Shown here one piece after another: positions 1 through 7,552 of a stretch of DNA of 64,000 bases (position 1 is the first letter of the stretch; each line of letters starts with the position of its first letter). Source of the DNA: Geothrix sp. Its GTDB lineage: Bacteria; Acidobacteriota; Holophagae; Holophagales; Holophagaceae. The translations under genes and the position numbers were made by a program. The notes beneath the pieces are model-generated. The model worked only from the letters and a program-made list of their open reading frames with translations. It ran no database searches and had not been told where the DNA came from. The stretch spans positions 3,398,857 to 3,462,856 of the forward strand of contig NZ_CP126625.1 in the NCBI RefSeq assembly GCF_030219325.1. Reading direction: 5' to 3'.

Positions 1-338
1 CCGCCCGGTCCAAGAAAGCCTTCCGCATCCGCCTCGTGGACGTGAGCCAGATCGCCAGCTTCACCGACACCATGGCCTTCATGAGCGGCGGCAGCGATCG
101 TCAGAACCGCGCCATCGCGGAAGCCATCGAGGATGCCCTGAAACTGGCCGACGAGCGTCCCATCTCCCGCGAGGGCGAGGCCAACGGCAACTGGGTCCTG
201 CTCGACTACGGCAACCTCGTGGTCCACGTCATGGACGAGGAGACCCGCCGCCACTACAACCTCGAAGGCCTGTGGAGCACCGGCCTCGAGCTCGAACTGC
301 CCGCCGAAACCCATCCCGATTCCGAAGTCCGCTCCTAG
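1..338 (+). CDS. rsfS: Ribosomal silencing factor RsfS, 5' truncated
   Basis: The reading frame is open from base 3 to the TAG at 336-338 and gives about 111 residues, so the true start lies before the window. RsfS (Iojap/DUF143) binds ribosomal protein uL14 and blocks subunit joining when nutrients are scarce. The family pattern is visible: a VSQIASFTDTMAFMSGGSDR stretch near the N-terminus and WVLLDYGNLVVHVMDEETR followed by a Tyr-Asn-Leu-Glu block near the C-terminus. RsfS proteins are usually 105-130 residues, so only a few to about 20 residues are missing. The GTG at 36 is an internal Val codon, not the start. The stop overlaps the AGGAG ribosome-binding site of the next gene. Confidence 0.88.
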   Translation, partial: ARSKKAFRIRLVDVSQIASFTDTMAFMSGGSDRQNRAIAEAIEDALKLADERPISREGEANGNWVLLDYGNLVVHVMDEETRRHYNLEGLWSTGLELELPAETHPDSEVRS

Positions 339-350
339 GAGACGACCTCC

Positions 351-1604
351 ATGCCCGCCGCCCCGATCAATCCCTACGAAGCGATGCAAGCCCGGCTGCG
401 GGTGGCCGCCCAGCTCTACGGGCTGGATGACGCCCTCTTCAAGGTGTTCATGGCCCCCAACCGGTCCATGATCGTGAGCCTGCCCGTGCTCATGGACAAT
501 GGCCACTGGGAGGTCTTCACGGGCTACCGCGTCCAGCACAACGTGGCCCGCGGCCCCGCCAAGGGCGGCATCCGCTACGACCTGAACGTCAGCCTGGAGG
601 AGATCAAGGCCCTGGCCGCCTGGATGACCTGGAAGTGCGCCGTGGTGGACGTGCCCTTCGGCGGCGGCAAGGGCGGCATCGTGTGCGATCCCAACCGCCT
701 CAGCGTGGGCGAGAAAGAGCGGCTCACCCGCCGCTACATCGCCGAGATCATGGACATCATCGGCCCTGACCGCGACGTGCCCGCCCCGGACATGGGCACG
801 GACGCCCAGACCATGGCCTGGGTGCTCGATACCTACAACATGCACGTCCGGCGGACGGAGAACGCCGTCGTGACCGGCAAGCCCCTGGGTCTGGGGGGGA
901 GCCTGGGACGCAACGAGGCCACCGGCCGCGGCGTGCTCATCACCGCCCGCGAGGCCATGCAGCGCCTGGGCAAGCCCCTGGCCGGCGCCACCGTGGCCGT
1001 GCAGGGCTTCGGCAACGTGGGCAGCCAGGCCGCGCGCCTGCTGCACGAGGCCGGCGCCCGCATCGTGGCCGTCAGCGACCTCAAGGGTGCCATCAAGAAC
1101 GACCGCGGCCTCGACATCCACGCGCTGCTGAAGCACGTGGCCGAAGCGAAGACCGTCACCGGCTTCAAGGGTTCGGAGCCCATGGAGGCCGCCTCGCTCC
1201 TGACCCACGCCGTGGACATCCTGGTGCCGGCCGCCTCCGAGAACCAGATCACCGAGGAGAACGCGGCCCACGTGCGGGCCAAGGTCATCGTGGAAGGTGC
1301 CAACGGGCCGACCACCCCCGAGGCCGATCCCATCCTGCTCGAGCATGGGGTCCTCGTGGTGCCGGACATCCTGGCGAACGTCGGGGGCGTCACCGTCAGC
1401 TACTTCGAGTGGGTGCAGAACCGCCAGGGCTTCTACTGGCGCGAGCGCGAGGTCAACGAGCGGCTCGTGGACTACATGACCCACGCCTTCCAGGCCACCT
1501 TCGCCACCACGGACAAGTACAAGACCAACCCCCGCATCGGCGCCTACATCCTGGCCCTCGACCGCGTCGCCCAGGCCATGAAGTACCGCGGATTCTACGC
1601 GTGA
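351..1604 (+). CDS. gdhA: Glu/Leu/Phe/Val family glutamate dehydrogenase
   Basis: A 417-residue protein of normal length for hexameric glutamate dehydrogenase, which interconverts glutamate and 2-oxoglutarate plus ammonium in the cytoplasm. Visible are the substrate-binding lysines in GPAKGGIRY (K71) and VPFGGGKGG (K95 and K107 region), and the Rossmann nucleotide motif GFGNVG at residues 219-224. An AGGAG at 337-341 lies nine bases before the ATG at 351 and fixes the start. It follows rsfS by 12 bases and its stop overlaps the GTG of the next gene. Cofactor choice (NAD or NADP) cannot be read with confidence. It could supply glutamate for the arginine genes further on, but no direct link is visible. 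Confidence 0.92.
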   Translation: MPAAPINPYEAMQARLRVAAQLYGLDDALFKVFMAPNRSMIVSLPVLMDNGHWEVFTGYRVQHNVARGPAKGGIRYDLNVSLEEIKALAAWMTWKCAVVDVPFGGGKGGIVCDPNRLSVGEKERLTRRYIAEIMDIIGPDRDVPAPDMGTDAQTMAWVLDTYNMHVRRTENAVVTGKPLGLGGSLGRNEATGRGVLITAREAMQRLGKPLAGATVAVQGFGNVGSQAARLLHEAGARIVAVSDLKGAIKNDRGLDIHALLKHVAEAKTVTGFKGSEPMEAASLLTHAVDILVPAASENQITEENAAHVRAKVIVEGANGPTTPEADPILLEHGVLVVPDILANVGGVTVSYFEWVQNRQGFYWREREVNERLVDYMTHAFQATFATTDKYKTNPRIGAYILALDRVAQAMKYRGFYA

Positions 1605-2521
1605 TCCAAGGCTACATCCAGGTCTCCCGGAAGGCCTGGGCTTACAGCGCCCAGGCCTATGGGACACCACCTGGGCAGGGGAAGCACCTCAAAAGGCACC
1701 TCCGCTGGGCGGCCCTGGCCGTCCTCCGGGAGGCCGCCGTCCAGGGCTGGTTCTCCTTCCTGGAGGAAGCGGTCATCCGGCCCTTCGTGACGGCCAATCC
1801 CAGGCTGGCCTTCCGGCCCATGGGAACCTACATGTCCCGCCGGTGGGGCTGGTCCAGGCGCTTCAAGGTGATCCGCGAAACCTACTTCTTCGTGAACGCG
1901 AAGGGCGGAGTCTTCCAGGAGGCCATGCTCCGGCAGGACGGGCTCCTGCTGGCCAGGATCCCCCTCGAGAAGACGGGGGCCATGAACCTCCGGATGCGCG
2001 CCGACGCTCAGTTCCGCAAAGAGGGGGAGATCGGCGTCTTCCTGGAGATCGACGGCATCCCGGGCTCCGTCAGCTCTTTCGCCTGCTCCCTGGAGCGCCT
2101 CCCCACGGGCTGGACCTGCTATGTCGGCGCCCTGCAGGGCCGGAAGGGCGGCGATGAGGAGACCATCAAGCTCGCCACCAAGGCCATGCATGGCCTTCGG
2201 CCCAAGGCACTGATGGCCTTCGTGGCCCAGGAGGTCGCGCGGTCCCTGCGCGTGGCCAGTCTGCTCGGGGTGGGCAATGACATCCATGTGGCCCGGGCCA
2301 GGATTCTCGGCCCCGCCAAGAAGATCCTCTTCGACTACGACGACCTTTGGCTGGAAGCCGGGGGCATCCGCCAGCCTGATGGCTGGTACCAACTGCCCTT
2401 GAAGGCCCCCCGGAGAGGGCCAGAGGAGATCAAGCCCAATAAACGGTCCATGTACGCCAAACGGTACGCCTTCATGGACAGCCTCTCGCGGCAGATCCGG
2501 ACCGTCCTCACGGCCTCCTGA
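1601..2521 (+). CDS. DUF535 (VirK/YbjX) family protein
   Basis: The frame starts at GTG 1601, whose last bases form the gdhA stop (GTGA overlap), giving 306 residues, usual for DUF535. Family landmarks are KEGEIGVFLEIDG, the YVGALQGRKGG strand, the ATKAMHGLRPKALMAF helix and a C-terminal KRSMYAKRYAFMDSL block. VirK/YbjX proteins in enterobacteria have been linked to envelope stress and antimicrobial peptide resistance, but the biochemical activity is not established. No signal peptide is seen, so it is probably cytoplasmic. There is no clear ribosome-binding site; translation may be coupled to gdhA. A longer frame opens inside gdhA, but residues upstream of 1601 are a shadow of that gene. Confidence 0.8.
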   Translation: MIQGYIQVSRKAWAYSAQAYGTPPGQGKHLKRHLRWAALAVLREAAVQGWFSFLEEAVIRPFVTANPRLAFRPMGTYMSRRWGWSRRFKVIRETYFFVNAKGGVFQEAMLRQDGLLLARIPLEKTGAMNLRMRADAQFRKEGEIGVFLEIDGIPGSVSSFACSLERLPTGWTCYVGALQGRKGGDEETIKLATKAMHGLRPKALMAFVAQEVARSLRVASLLGVGNDIHVARARILGPAKKILFDYDDLWLEAGGIRQPDGWYQLPLKAPRRGPEEIKPNKRSMYAKRYAFMDSLSRQIRTVLTAS

Positions 2522-2586
2522 GCGGCCTGACTGCGACGGCGGTCACAGCCGCTGCGGGGAGGCCCCAACCCGGGCATGATTGACGA

Positions 2587-4005
2587 GTGCAACTTCTCCG
2601 CAGCGCGCCGGGTCTCATCCCTTGGCTCCTCCTCCTCGGAGGGGGCGGGATGGTGTTGTCAGCGCAGACGCCCATCGGCACCCTGATCTCGGAACAGTCC
2701 CGCACCAACTTCACCGTGCAGGGCGCCGGAGCCCGCGCCATGGGCCTGGGGGGGGCCTTCATCGCCGTGGCGGACGATGCGACCGCAGTCTCATTCAACC
2801 CCGCGGGCCTGGCACAGCTTCTCCATCCCGAAGTCAGCTTCGTGGCTCGCGGCACCCAGCGCTCCGTGCGGTACGAAGACTTCGAGACCTCGAACCGGGG
2901 CCGGGTCCTGGCCGTCAGCGATTCCCTCGTCAGCAGTACCCGCTTCGACCCGCTGTTCATCTCCGCCACCGCCCCCCTGCAGGTCGGCAGCCGGAACCTG
3001 GTGCTCCAGCTGTCCATCCAGCGGGCTTTCGCCCTCACCGACCACACCCAACGCACCCTGACCGAATCCCCCGTCACCACCTCCTCCCAACTGCCGTCCA
3101 ACCTGGTCCAGGACATCACCCAGACCGGGCAGATCGACCTCTATTCGTTCGCAGCCGCCTACGAGCTGTCGCAGCGGGTCCTCGCGGGCTTCTCCTACAA
3201 CCAGTGGCGCGGCCGCTGGGACATCACCTCGGCGAGCCTCCACACCTCGGGGGCAACCACGGCGGCCGTGACCTTCCGCCAGACCAATGCCGTGGACGGC
3301 GAGAACCTCAACCTCGGCCTCATCTGGCGCTGGCCCACCTGGAGCTTCGGGCTCGTCCACCGCACGGGGTTCCACGCCGACTACACCTTTGCCACCCAGC
3401 TGGCCACCAACCTCCCCCAGGGTGGATTCACCGGATCCCCCATGACCACGGGGCTGCACTGGCCTTCGGGATCCGGCGTGGGCTATGCCTACCGTCCCAC
3501 CGACCAGTGGCTCATCACGGCAGACCTGTCGCACACCCTGTGGTCCACCACCCGGTACATGTCGGATTCCACCCGGCTGAACGGGCAGAGCTTCTTCGAT
3601 TTCGACAAGGGAAGCCGGACTCCGAACGCCACCGACCTCCACCTCGGAACGGAATTCCTGCACATCACCCCCAGCGGATCCGTGATTCCCATCCGGGGTG
3701 GCCTCAGTCGCGAACCGCAGCCGGTGGTGGACGCGCTGACCGGCCTGCAGCGCATCATGTACCGGGTCTCCATCGGCAGTGGCCTCAAGCGGGGGGCCCT
3801 GGGCCTCGATGTGGCCTACCGGTACGGCTGGTCCAACCGGCGGGTCTCGCAGGCGCTCGAGGTGGATCAACTCCTGACCCACACGGGGTCCACTTCCCTG
3901 GGGACCGAACGGATCCGCGAGCACCGGCTGGACCTGTCCGCCATCGCCCAGTTCGACCGCAAGCCCCTGGAACGTCTTCTCCGCTACCTCTTCGTGGGGG
4001 GTTGA
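2587..4005 (+). CDS. Outer-membrane beta-barrel protein, PorV/FadL-like
   Basis: 472 residues beginning at GTG 2587. The N-terminus is a signal peptide (basic MQLLRSAP, Leu/Gly-rich core, likely cleavage after VLSA). The mature start has the block GARAMGLGGAFIAVADDATA followed by SFNPAGLA, typical of the PorV/UPF0164 branch of FadL-type barrels. Alternating aromatic and polar strands follow to a C-terminal RYLFVGG. FadL-type proteins let hydrophobic compounds cross the outer membrane; PorV acts with type IX secretion in Bacteroidetes, but no other type IX gene is seen here, so function is open. Only one base separates it from the next kinase gene, so the two are probably cotranscribed. Confidence 0.75.
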   Translation: MQLLRSAPGLIPWLLLLGGGGMVLSAQTPIGTLISEQSRTNFTVQGAGARAMGLGGAFIAVADDATAVSFNPAGLAQLLHPEVSFVARGTQRSVRYEDFETSNRGRVLAVSDSLVSSTRFDPLFISATAPLQVGSRNLVLQLSIQRAFALTDHTQRTLTESPVTTSSQLPSNLVQDITQTGQIDLYSFAAAYELSQRVLAGFSYNQWRGRWDITSASLHTSGATTAAVTFRQTNAVDGENLNLGLIWRWPTWSFGLVHRTGFHADYTFATQLATNLPQGGFTGSPMTTGLHWPSGSGVGYAYRPTDQWLITADLSHTLWSTTRYMSDSTRLNGQSFFDFDKGSRTPNATDLHLGTEFLHITPSGSVIPIRGGLSREPQPVVDALTGLQRIMYRVSIGSGLKRGALGLDVAYRYGWSNRRVSQALEVDQLLTHTGSTSLGTERIREHRLDLSAIAQFDRKPLERLLRYLFVGG

Positions 4006-4006
4006 G

Positions 4007-5590
4007 GTGGGGCGCAGGTGCCTTGGGTTGTGGATGACCCCCGTTCTGATGGCCCAGAGCCAGCCCACGTTCTATGCCGCCTATCAGGATGGGCTCGATG
4101 CAGAACGCCAGGGGCAGTGGACGACCGCGGCGGCGGCCTACCGCCGGGCCATCGAACTCAGGCCCGTGCCGGCCGCCCAGGTCATCATCTACGGCAACAA
4201 CCTGCTGAAGAATTACGCCCCCTACACCCACCTCGCCCGGTGCCTCCTGGAATCGGGGGAGCTCGAGCCGGCCCAGGCGGCTCTGGGCAGAGCCACCCAC
4301 TACGGGGAGCCAAAGACAGAGCGCGAGGTGCTCGCCCATGCCCTCGCCCGCCGGATCGCGGCGCTCCAGGTCCCCAAGGAGCTCCCTGCCCAACCGCCCC
4401 CCGCCGACGCCACCCCAAAAGGACGGGCCGTCCCCGCCCCCGCCCCACCCCCGATGGTGGAACCGGCCCCGCCCCCGGCCTCGAAGCCGATCCAGGAGGC
4501 CCCTTCCCCCATCGCCTCCGCACCGCTGCAGGGCCCGGCCGCCCAGCAGGAGCGGTCACGCCAATCCACCCCCCAGACGGCGGTCCCGGCTCCCGTCCAG
4601 AGCCCACCCCTTCGCCCGGCCCCCCCACCCACCCGCGCTCCGGAAACCAATCCAACGGGGGGGGGAGCCCCCCGCCTCGGTTGGCTCCTCGCCCTGCTCT
4701 CGGTGCTCGGAGGCGCGGCATTCCTCCGCTGGCGGCGCGGTCGGACTCGCCCAGAGGCCTCGTTCAAGGAGCCGGAACAGCTCGGCCCCTACCGGATCGA
4801 GCGCCTCCTCGGCCGCGGTGGATTCGCCAGCACCTACCTGGCCTACCACACCGCCACCCGGCGGCCGGTGGCCCTCAAACTGCTGCACCCCTACCGCCAC
4901 GATGACCCCGAGTTCCTCCGCCGCTTCAGGCAGGAGGCCAAGCTGGGAGCAATGCTTGATCACCCCAACCTGGTGCGGATGCTGGATCCGGGACCCGAGA
5001 GCGGAACGCCATGGCTGGCGATGGAATACATTTCCGGACGAAGGCTGGATCAGAAGCTTCGCGAGGACGGGCCGCCTTCCCTGTCCGAGTCCATCCGCAT
5101 CGCGCTGGAGATCGCGGGTGCCATGGCTCACGCCCATGGCCTGGGCATCGTGCATCGCGACCTGAAGCCCGGGAACGTGATCTTCGACGGCGACCAGGTC
5201 AAGGTGATGGATTTCGGCATCTCGCGCATCGTCGACTCCACGACCCTGACCACCACCTACGCCTTCCTGGGAACCCCGAAATACGCTGCCCCCGAGGCTC
5301 AGCTGAAGGCCCAGGTGGGCCCCGCCGCCGACCGCTACGCCTTCGGAATCATGCTGTTCGAGCTGCTGGCGGGACATGCCCCCTTTGATGGCGAGACCCC
5401 CTTCGAAATCCTCGAGCAGCACCAGAAGACGCCCCTTCCCGACCTCGCCGTCCTGCGCCCCGATCTCCCACCGGACCTCGTGGACCTCATCCAGAGGCTG
5501 TGCCGGAAGCAGCCCGGTGAGCGCCCGGATGACCAGGAGACGATCCGCACTCTGGAGCAGATCCAGACGGAGTTGCCACCTCGAGGGTAG
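4007..5590 (+). CDS. Ser/Thr protein kinase with N-terminal TPR sensor and central membrane anchor
   Basis: 527 residues from GTG 4007. Order: a short hydrophobic leader (about 1-17), a TPR-like helical region (about 22-122), a long Pro/Ala-rich linker (about 125-220), one transmembrane segment (224-241) and a complete Hanks kinase (about 258-527). Kinase landmarks are the Gly loop LGRGGFAS, K291, HRDLKPGN with HRD at 383-385, DFG at 402-404 and GTPKYAAPE. This puts the sensor ahead of the membrane segment and the kinase in the cytoplasm, opposite to the usual PknB order. It starts one base after the PorV/FadL-like gene and ends two bases before the SulP gene. The substrate is unknown; an envelope-sensing role is inferred. 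Confidence 0.88.
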   Translation: MGRRCLGLWMTPVLMAQSQPTFYAAYQDGLDAERQGQWTTAAAAYRRAIELRPVPAAQVIIYGNNLLKNYAPYTHLARCLLESGELEPAQAALGRATHYGEPKTEREVLAHALARRIAALQVPKELPAQPPPADATPKGRAVPAPAPPPMVEPAPPPASKPIQEAPSPIASAPLQGPAAQQERSRQSTPQTAVPAPVQSPPLRPAPPPTRAPETNPTGGGAPRLGWLLALLSVLGGAAFLRWRRGRTRPEASFKEPEQLGPYRIERLLGRGGFASTYLAYHTATRRPVALKLLHPYRHDDPEFLRRFRQEAKLGAMLDHPNLVRMLDPGPESGTPWLAMEYISGRRLDQKLREDGPPSLSESIRIALEIAGAMAHAHGLGIVHRDLKPGNVIFDGDQVKVMDFGISRIVDSTTLTTTYAFLGTPKYAAPEAQLKAQVGPAADRYAFGIMLFELLAGHAPFDGETPFEILEQHQKTPLPDLAVLRPDLPPDLVDLIQRLCRKQPGERPDDQETIRTLEQIQTELPPRG

Positions 5591-5592
5591 TC

Positions 5593-7476
5593 ATGGCCCG
5601 CACGCGCTTCCAGGATCCCTCGACCACCGTCCCCCTCCGGGCCCTGCCGGCGGCCGCCCTGCGGGCGGTGCTCGCCGAGGGCTACTCGGGACGCCAGTTC
5701 AAGCGGGACCTGACGGCGGGCTTCTTGGTGGGCATCGTGGCCCTGCCCCTGGCCATGGCCCTGGCCATCGCCGTGGGCGTACCGCCCCAGCAGGGCCTCT
5801 ACACCGCCATCATCGCCGGGTTCATCACGGCCCTGCTGGGTGGTTCCAGGATCCAGGTGGCTGGGCCCACGGCGGCCTTCATCGTCGTGCTGGCACCCCT
5901 CTACGTGAAATTCGGGCTTTCGGGCCTGCTGATGTCCGGCCTGCTGGCCGGGCTCATGCTCATCGGCATGGGCCTGCTGCGCATGGGCAAGCTCATCGAG
6001 TTCATCCCCTTCCCCGTGACCACCGGCTTCACCTCGGGCATCGCCACCGTGATCGCCGTCCTCCAGGTCAAGGACCTGTTCGGGCTGAAGCTTGATCACG
6101 TCCCGGACCACTTCATCGAGCGCCTCGGCGCCATGGGCCGCGCCTGGCACACGGTCTCCCCCTGGGAGCTGCTCATCGGCCTGGGCACCCTGGCCATCCT
6201 GCTCACCCCTCGGCTGCCCAAGCGACGCTTGGCCCGCCTCCCGAAATTCCTACGGAAGATCCCCGCGCCGCTCCTGGCCCTGCCCCTGGCAGCCCTGGCC
6301 GCCTGGGTCCTGGGGCGCTGGATCCCGGGTTTCACGGTGGACACCATCGGCAGCCGCTTCCACACCATGGTGAACGGGCACCTAGTGGCCGGCATCCCCC
6401 AGGTGCCACCCTCCTTCCTGTGGCCCTGGAGCGCCCCCGGCGTGGATGGCCAGACCATGGGACTGAGCCTCGGCACCATCCGCCTGCTGCTGCCCAGCGC
6501 CTTCGCCGTGGCCATGCTGGGGGCCATCGAGTCCCTGCTCTCCGCCGTGGTGGCCGATGGCATGGCCCGCACCCGCCACGACCCGGACGCCGAGCTGCTG
6601 GCCCTGGGCGTGGGCAACGTCATCGCCCCCTTCTTCGGCGGCATCCCGGCCACCGGGGCCATCGCCCGCACGGCCACCAACTTCCGGTTCGGCGGGCGCA
6701 CCCCCGTCGCCGCCATGGCCCACGCCCTGACCATCCTGCTGGCCATCCTGCTCCTGGCGCCCCTCATCAGCTTCCTGCCCATGGCCAGCCTGGCGGCCCT
6801 GCTGCTGCTCGTGGCCTGGAACATGTCGGAGGTCGAGCATTTCTTCCACACGGTACGGGTGGCCCCCAAGAGCGACGTGGCCGTGCTGCTCACCTGCTAC
6901 TTCCTCACCGTCGTGTTCGACATGGTCATCGCCGTGACTGTGGGCATCGTGCTCGCATCGCTGCTCTTCATGCGGCGCATGGCCAGCGTGTCGGAAGGCC
7001 ACCTGAGCCAACCGGACCACCGCGCCCTGCCCGGCCCCCTGCCGGACGGCGTGGTGATCTACGACCTCTCCGGCCCCCTCTTCTTCGGTGCGGCTGAGCG
7101 GGCCCTGAACGCCATGCGGGCCATCGGCGATGATGTCCGCGTGATCATCCTGCGCATGGAACAGGTGCCCAGCGCGGACGTGAGCGGCCTGGTGGCCATG
7201 GAGGGCGTCCTGCGCGAGATGGAGCGCCAGCACATCAAGGCCATCTTCGTCGGACTGCACGGCCAGGCTCTCAGTGTGTTCGAGCGGGGCGGCCTCAAGG
7301 ACAAGGCAGGCGAGGTGGCCTTCTGCGCCACCATGGTCGAGGCCTTCAAGGTCATGAACGCGAAGCTGCACACCTACAAGCGCCGCAACCTGGGCCCCAT
7401 CAGCTTCCAGGTCCTGCACCGCGAGAAGGCCCGGAAGGCCATCTCCGATCAGAACAGCCGCAACAGCGCGACGTAG
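5593..7476 (+). CDS. SulP family anion/dicarboxylate transporter with STAS domain (DauA-like)
   Basis: 627 residues: an inner-membrane SulP transporter with about 10-14 helices (roughly 35-460) and a cytoplasmic STAS domain (about 490-590). Signature stretches GFLVGIVALPLAMALAIAVG, GGSRIQVAGPTAAF and GAIESLLSAVVADGM resemble E. coli DauA, an aerobic C4-dicarboxylate transporter, more than classical sulfate permeases; the similarity is judged by eye, so sulfate or bicarbonate remain possible. The ATG follows the kinase stop by two bases. The last residues (QNSRNSAT) are encoded inside a 38-base segment that is duplicated from the end of the convergent barrel gene, so the present C-terminus may be secondary. 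Confidence 0.85.
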   Translation: MARTRFQDPSTTVPLRALPAAALRAVLAEGYSGRQFKRDLTAGFLVGIVALPLAMALAIAVGVPPQQGLYTAIIAGFITALLGGSRIQVAGPTAAFIVVLAPLYVKFGLSGLLMSGLLAGLMLIGMGLLRMGKLIEFIPFPVTTGFTSGIATVIAVLQVKDLFGLKLDHVPDHFIERLGAMGRAWHTVSPWELLIGLGTLAILLTPRLPKRRLARLPKFLRKIPAPLLALPLAALAAWVLGRWIPGFTVDTIGSRFHTMVNGHLVAGIPQVPPSFLWPWSAPGVDGQTMGLSLGTIRLLLPSAFAVAMLGAIESLLSAVVADGMARTRHDPDAELLALGVGNVIAPFFGGIPATGAIARTATNFRFGGRTPVAAMAHALTILLAILLLAPLISFLPMASLAALLLLVAWNMSEVEHFFHTVRVAPKSDVAVLLTCYFLTVVFDMVIAVTVGIVLASLLFMRRMASVSEGHLSQPDHRALPGPLPDGVVIYDLSGPLFFGAAERALNAMRAIGDDVRVIILRMEQVPSADVSGLVAMEGVLREMERQHIKAIFVGLHGQALSVFERGGLKDKAGEVAFCATMVEAFKVMNAKLHTYKRRNLGPISFQVLHREKARKAISDQNSRNSAT

Positions 7477-7488
7477 CCGCTCACCGTC
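7449..7488 (-). pseudogene. Relic C-terminal strand of an outer-membrane barrel gene
   Basis: Read on the minus strand this segment encodes TVSGYVALLRLF followed by TGA, the same peptide as the last 12 residues of the intact barrel gene at 7553-10042. The two DNA copies (7451-7488 and 7555-7592) match at 33 of 38 positions; the differences are synonymous or lie in the stop codon (TGA against TAG). The relic overlaps the 3' end of the SulP gene. It looks like the surviving end of a second, deleted barrel gene. A tandem duplication is the alternative. Confidence 0.55.
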
Positions 7489-7521
7489 CTCTCGGTATCA
7501 CCTCCGGCGATACGCGAGACC
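7489..7521. repeat. Imperfect hairpin repeat, also present inside the 10058-10368 element
   Basis: The segment CTCTCGGTATC...GCGATACGCGAGAC can form a stem of about ten pairs. A closely matching copy, with a perfect inner stem GTATCGGC-TTT-GCCGATAC, lies at about 10131-10163. Here it sits between the convergent ends of the SulP and barrel genes and could help to end transcription, although no T-run follows on either strand. Confidence 0.45.
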
Positions 7522-7552
7522 TCCCTTCCCGGGATCCGGGCGAACCCATCGG

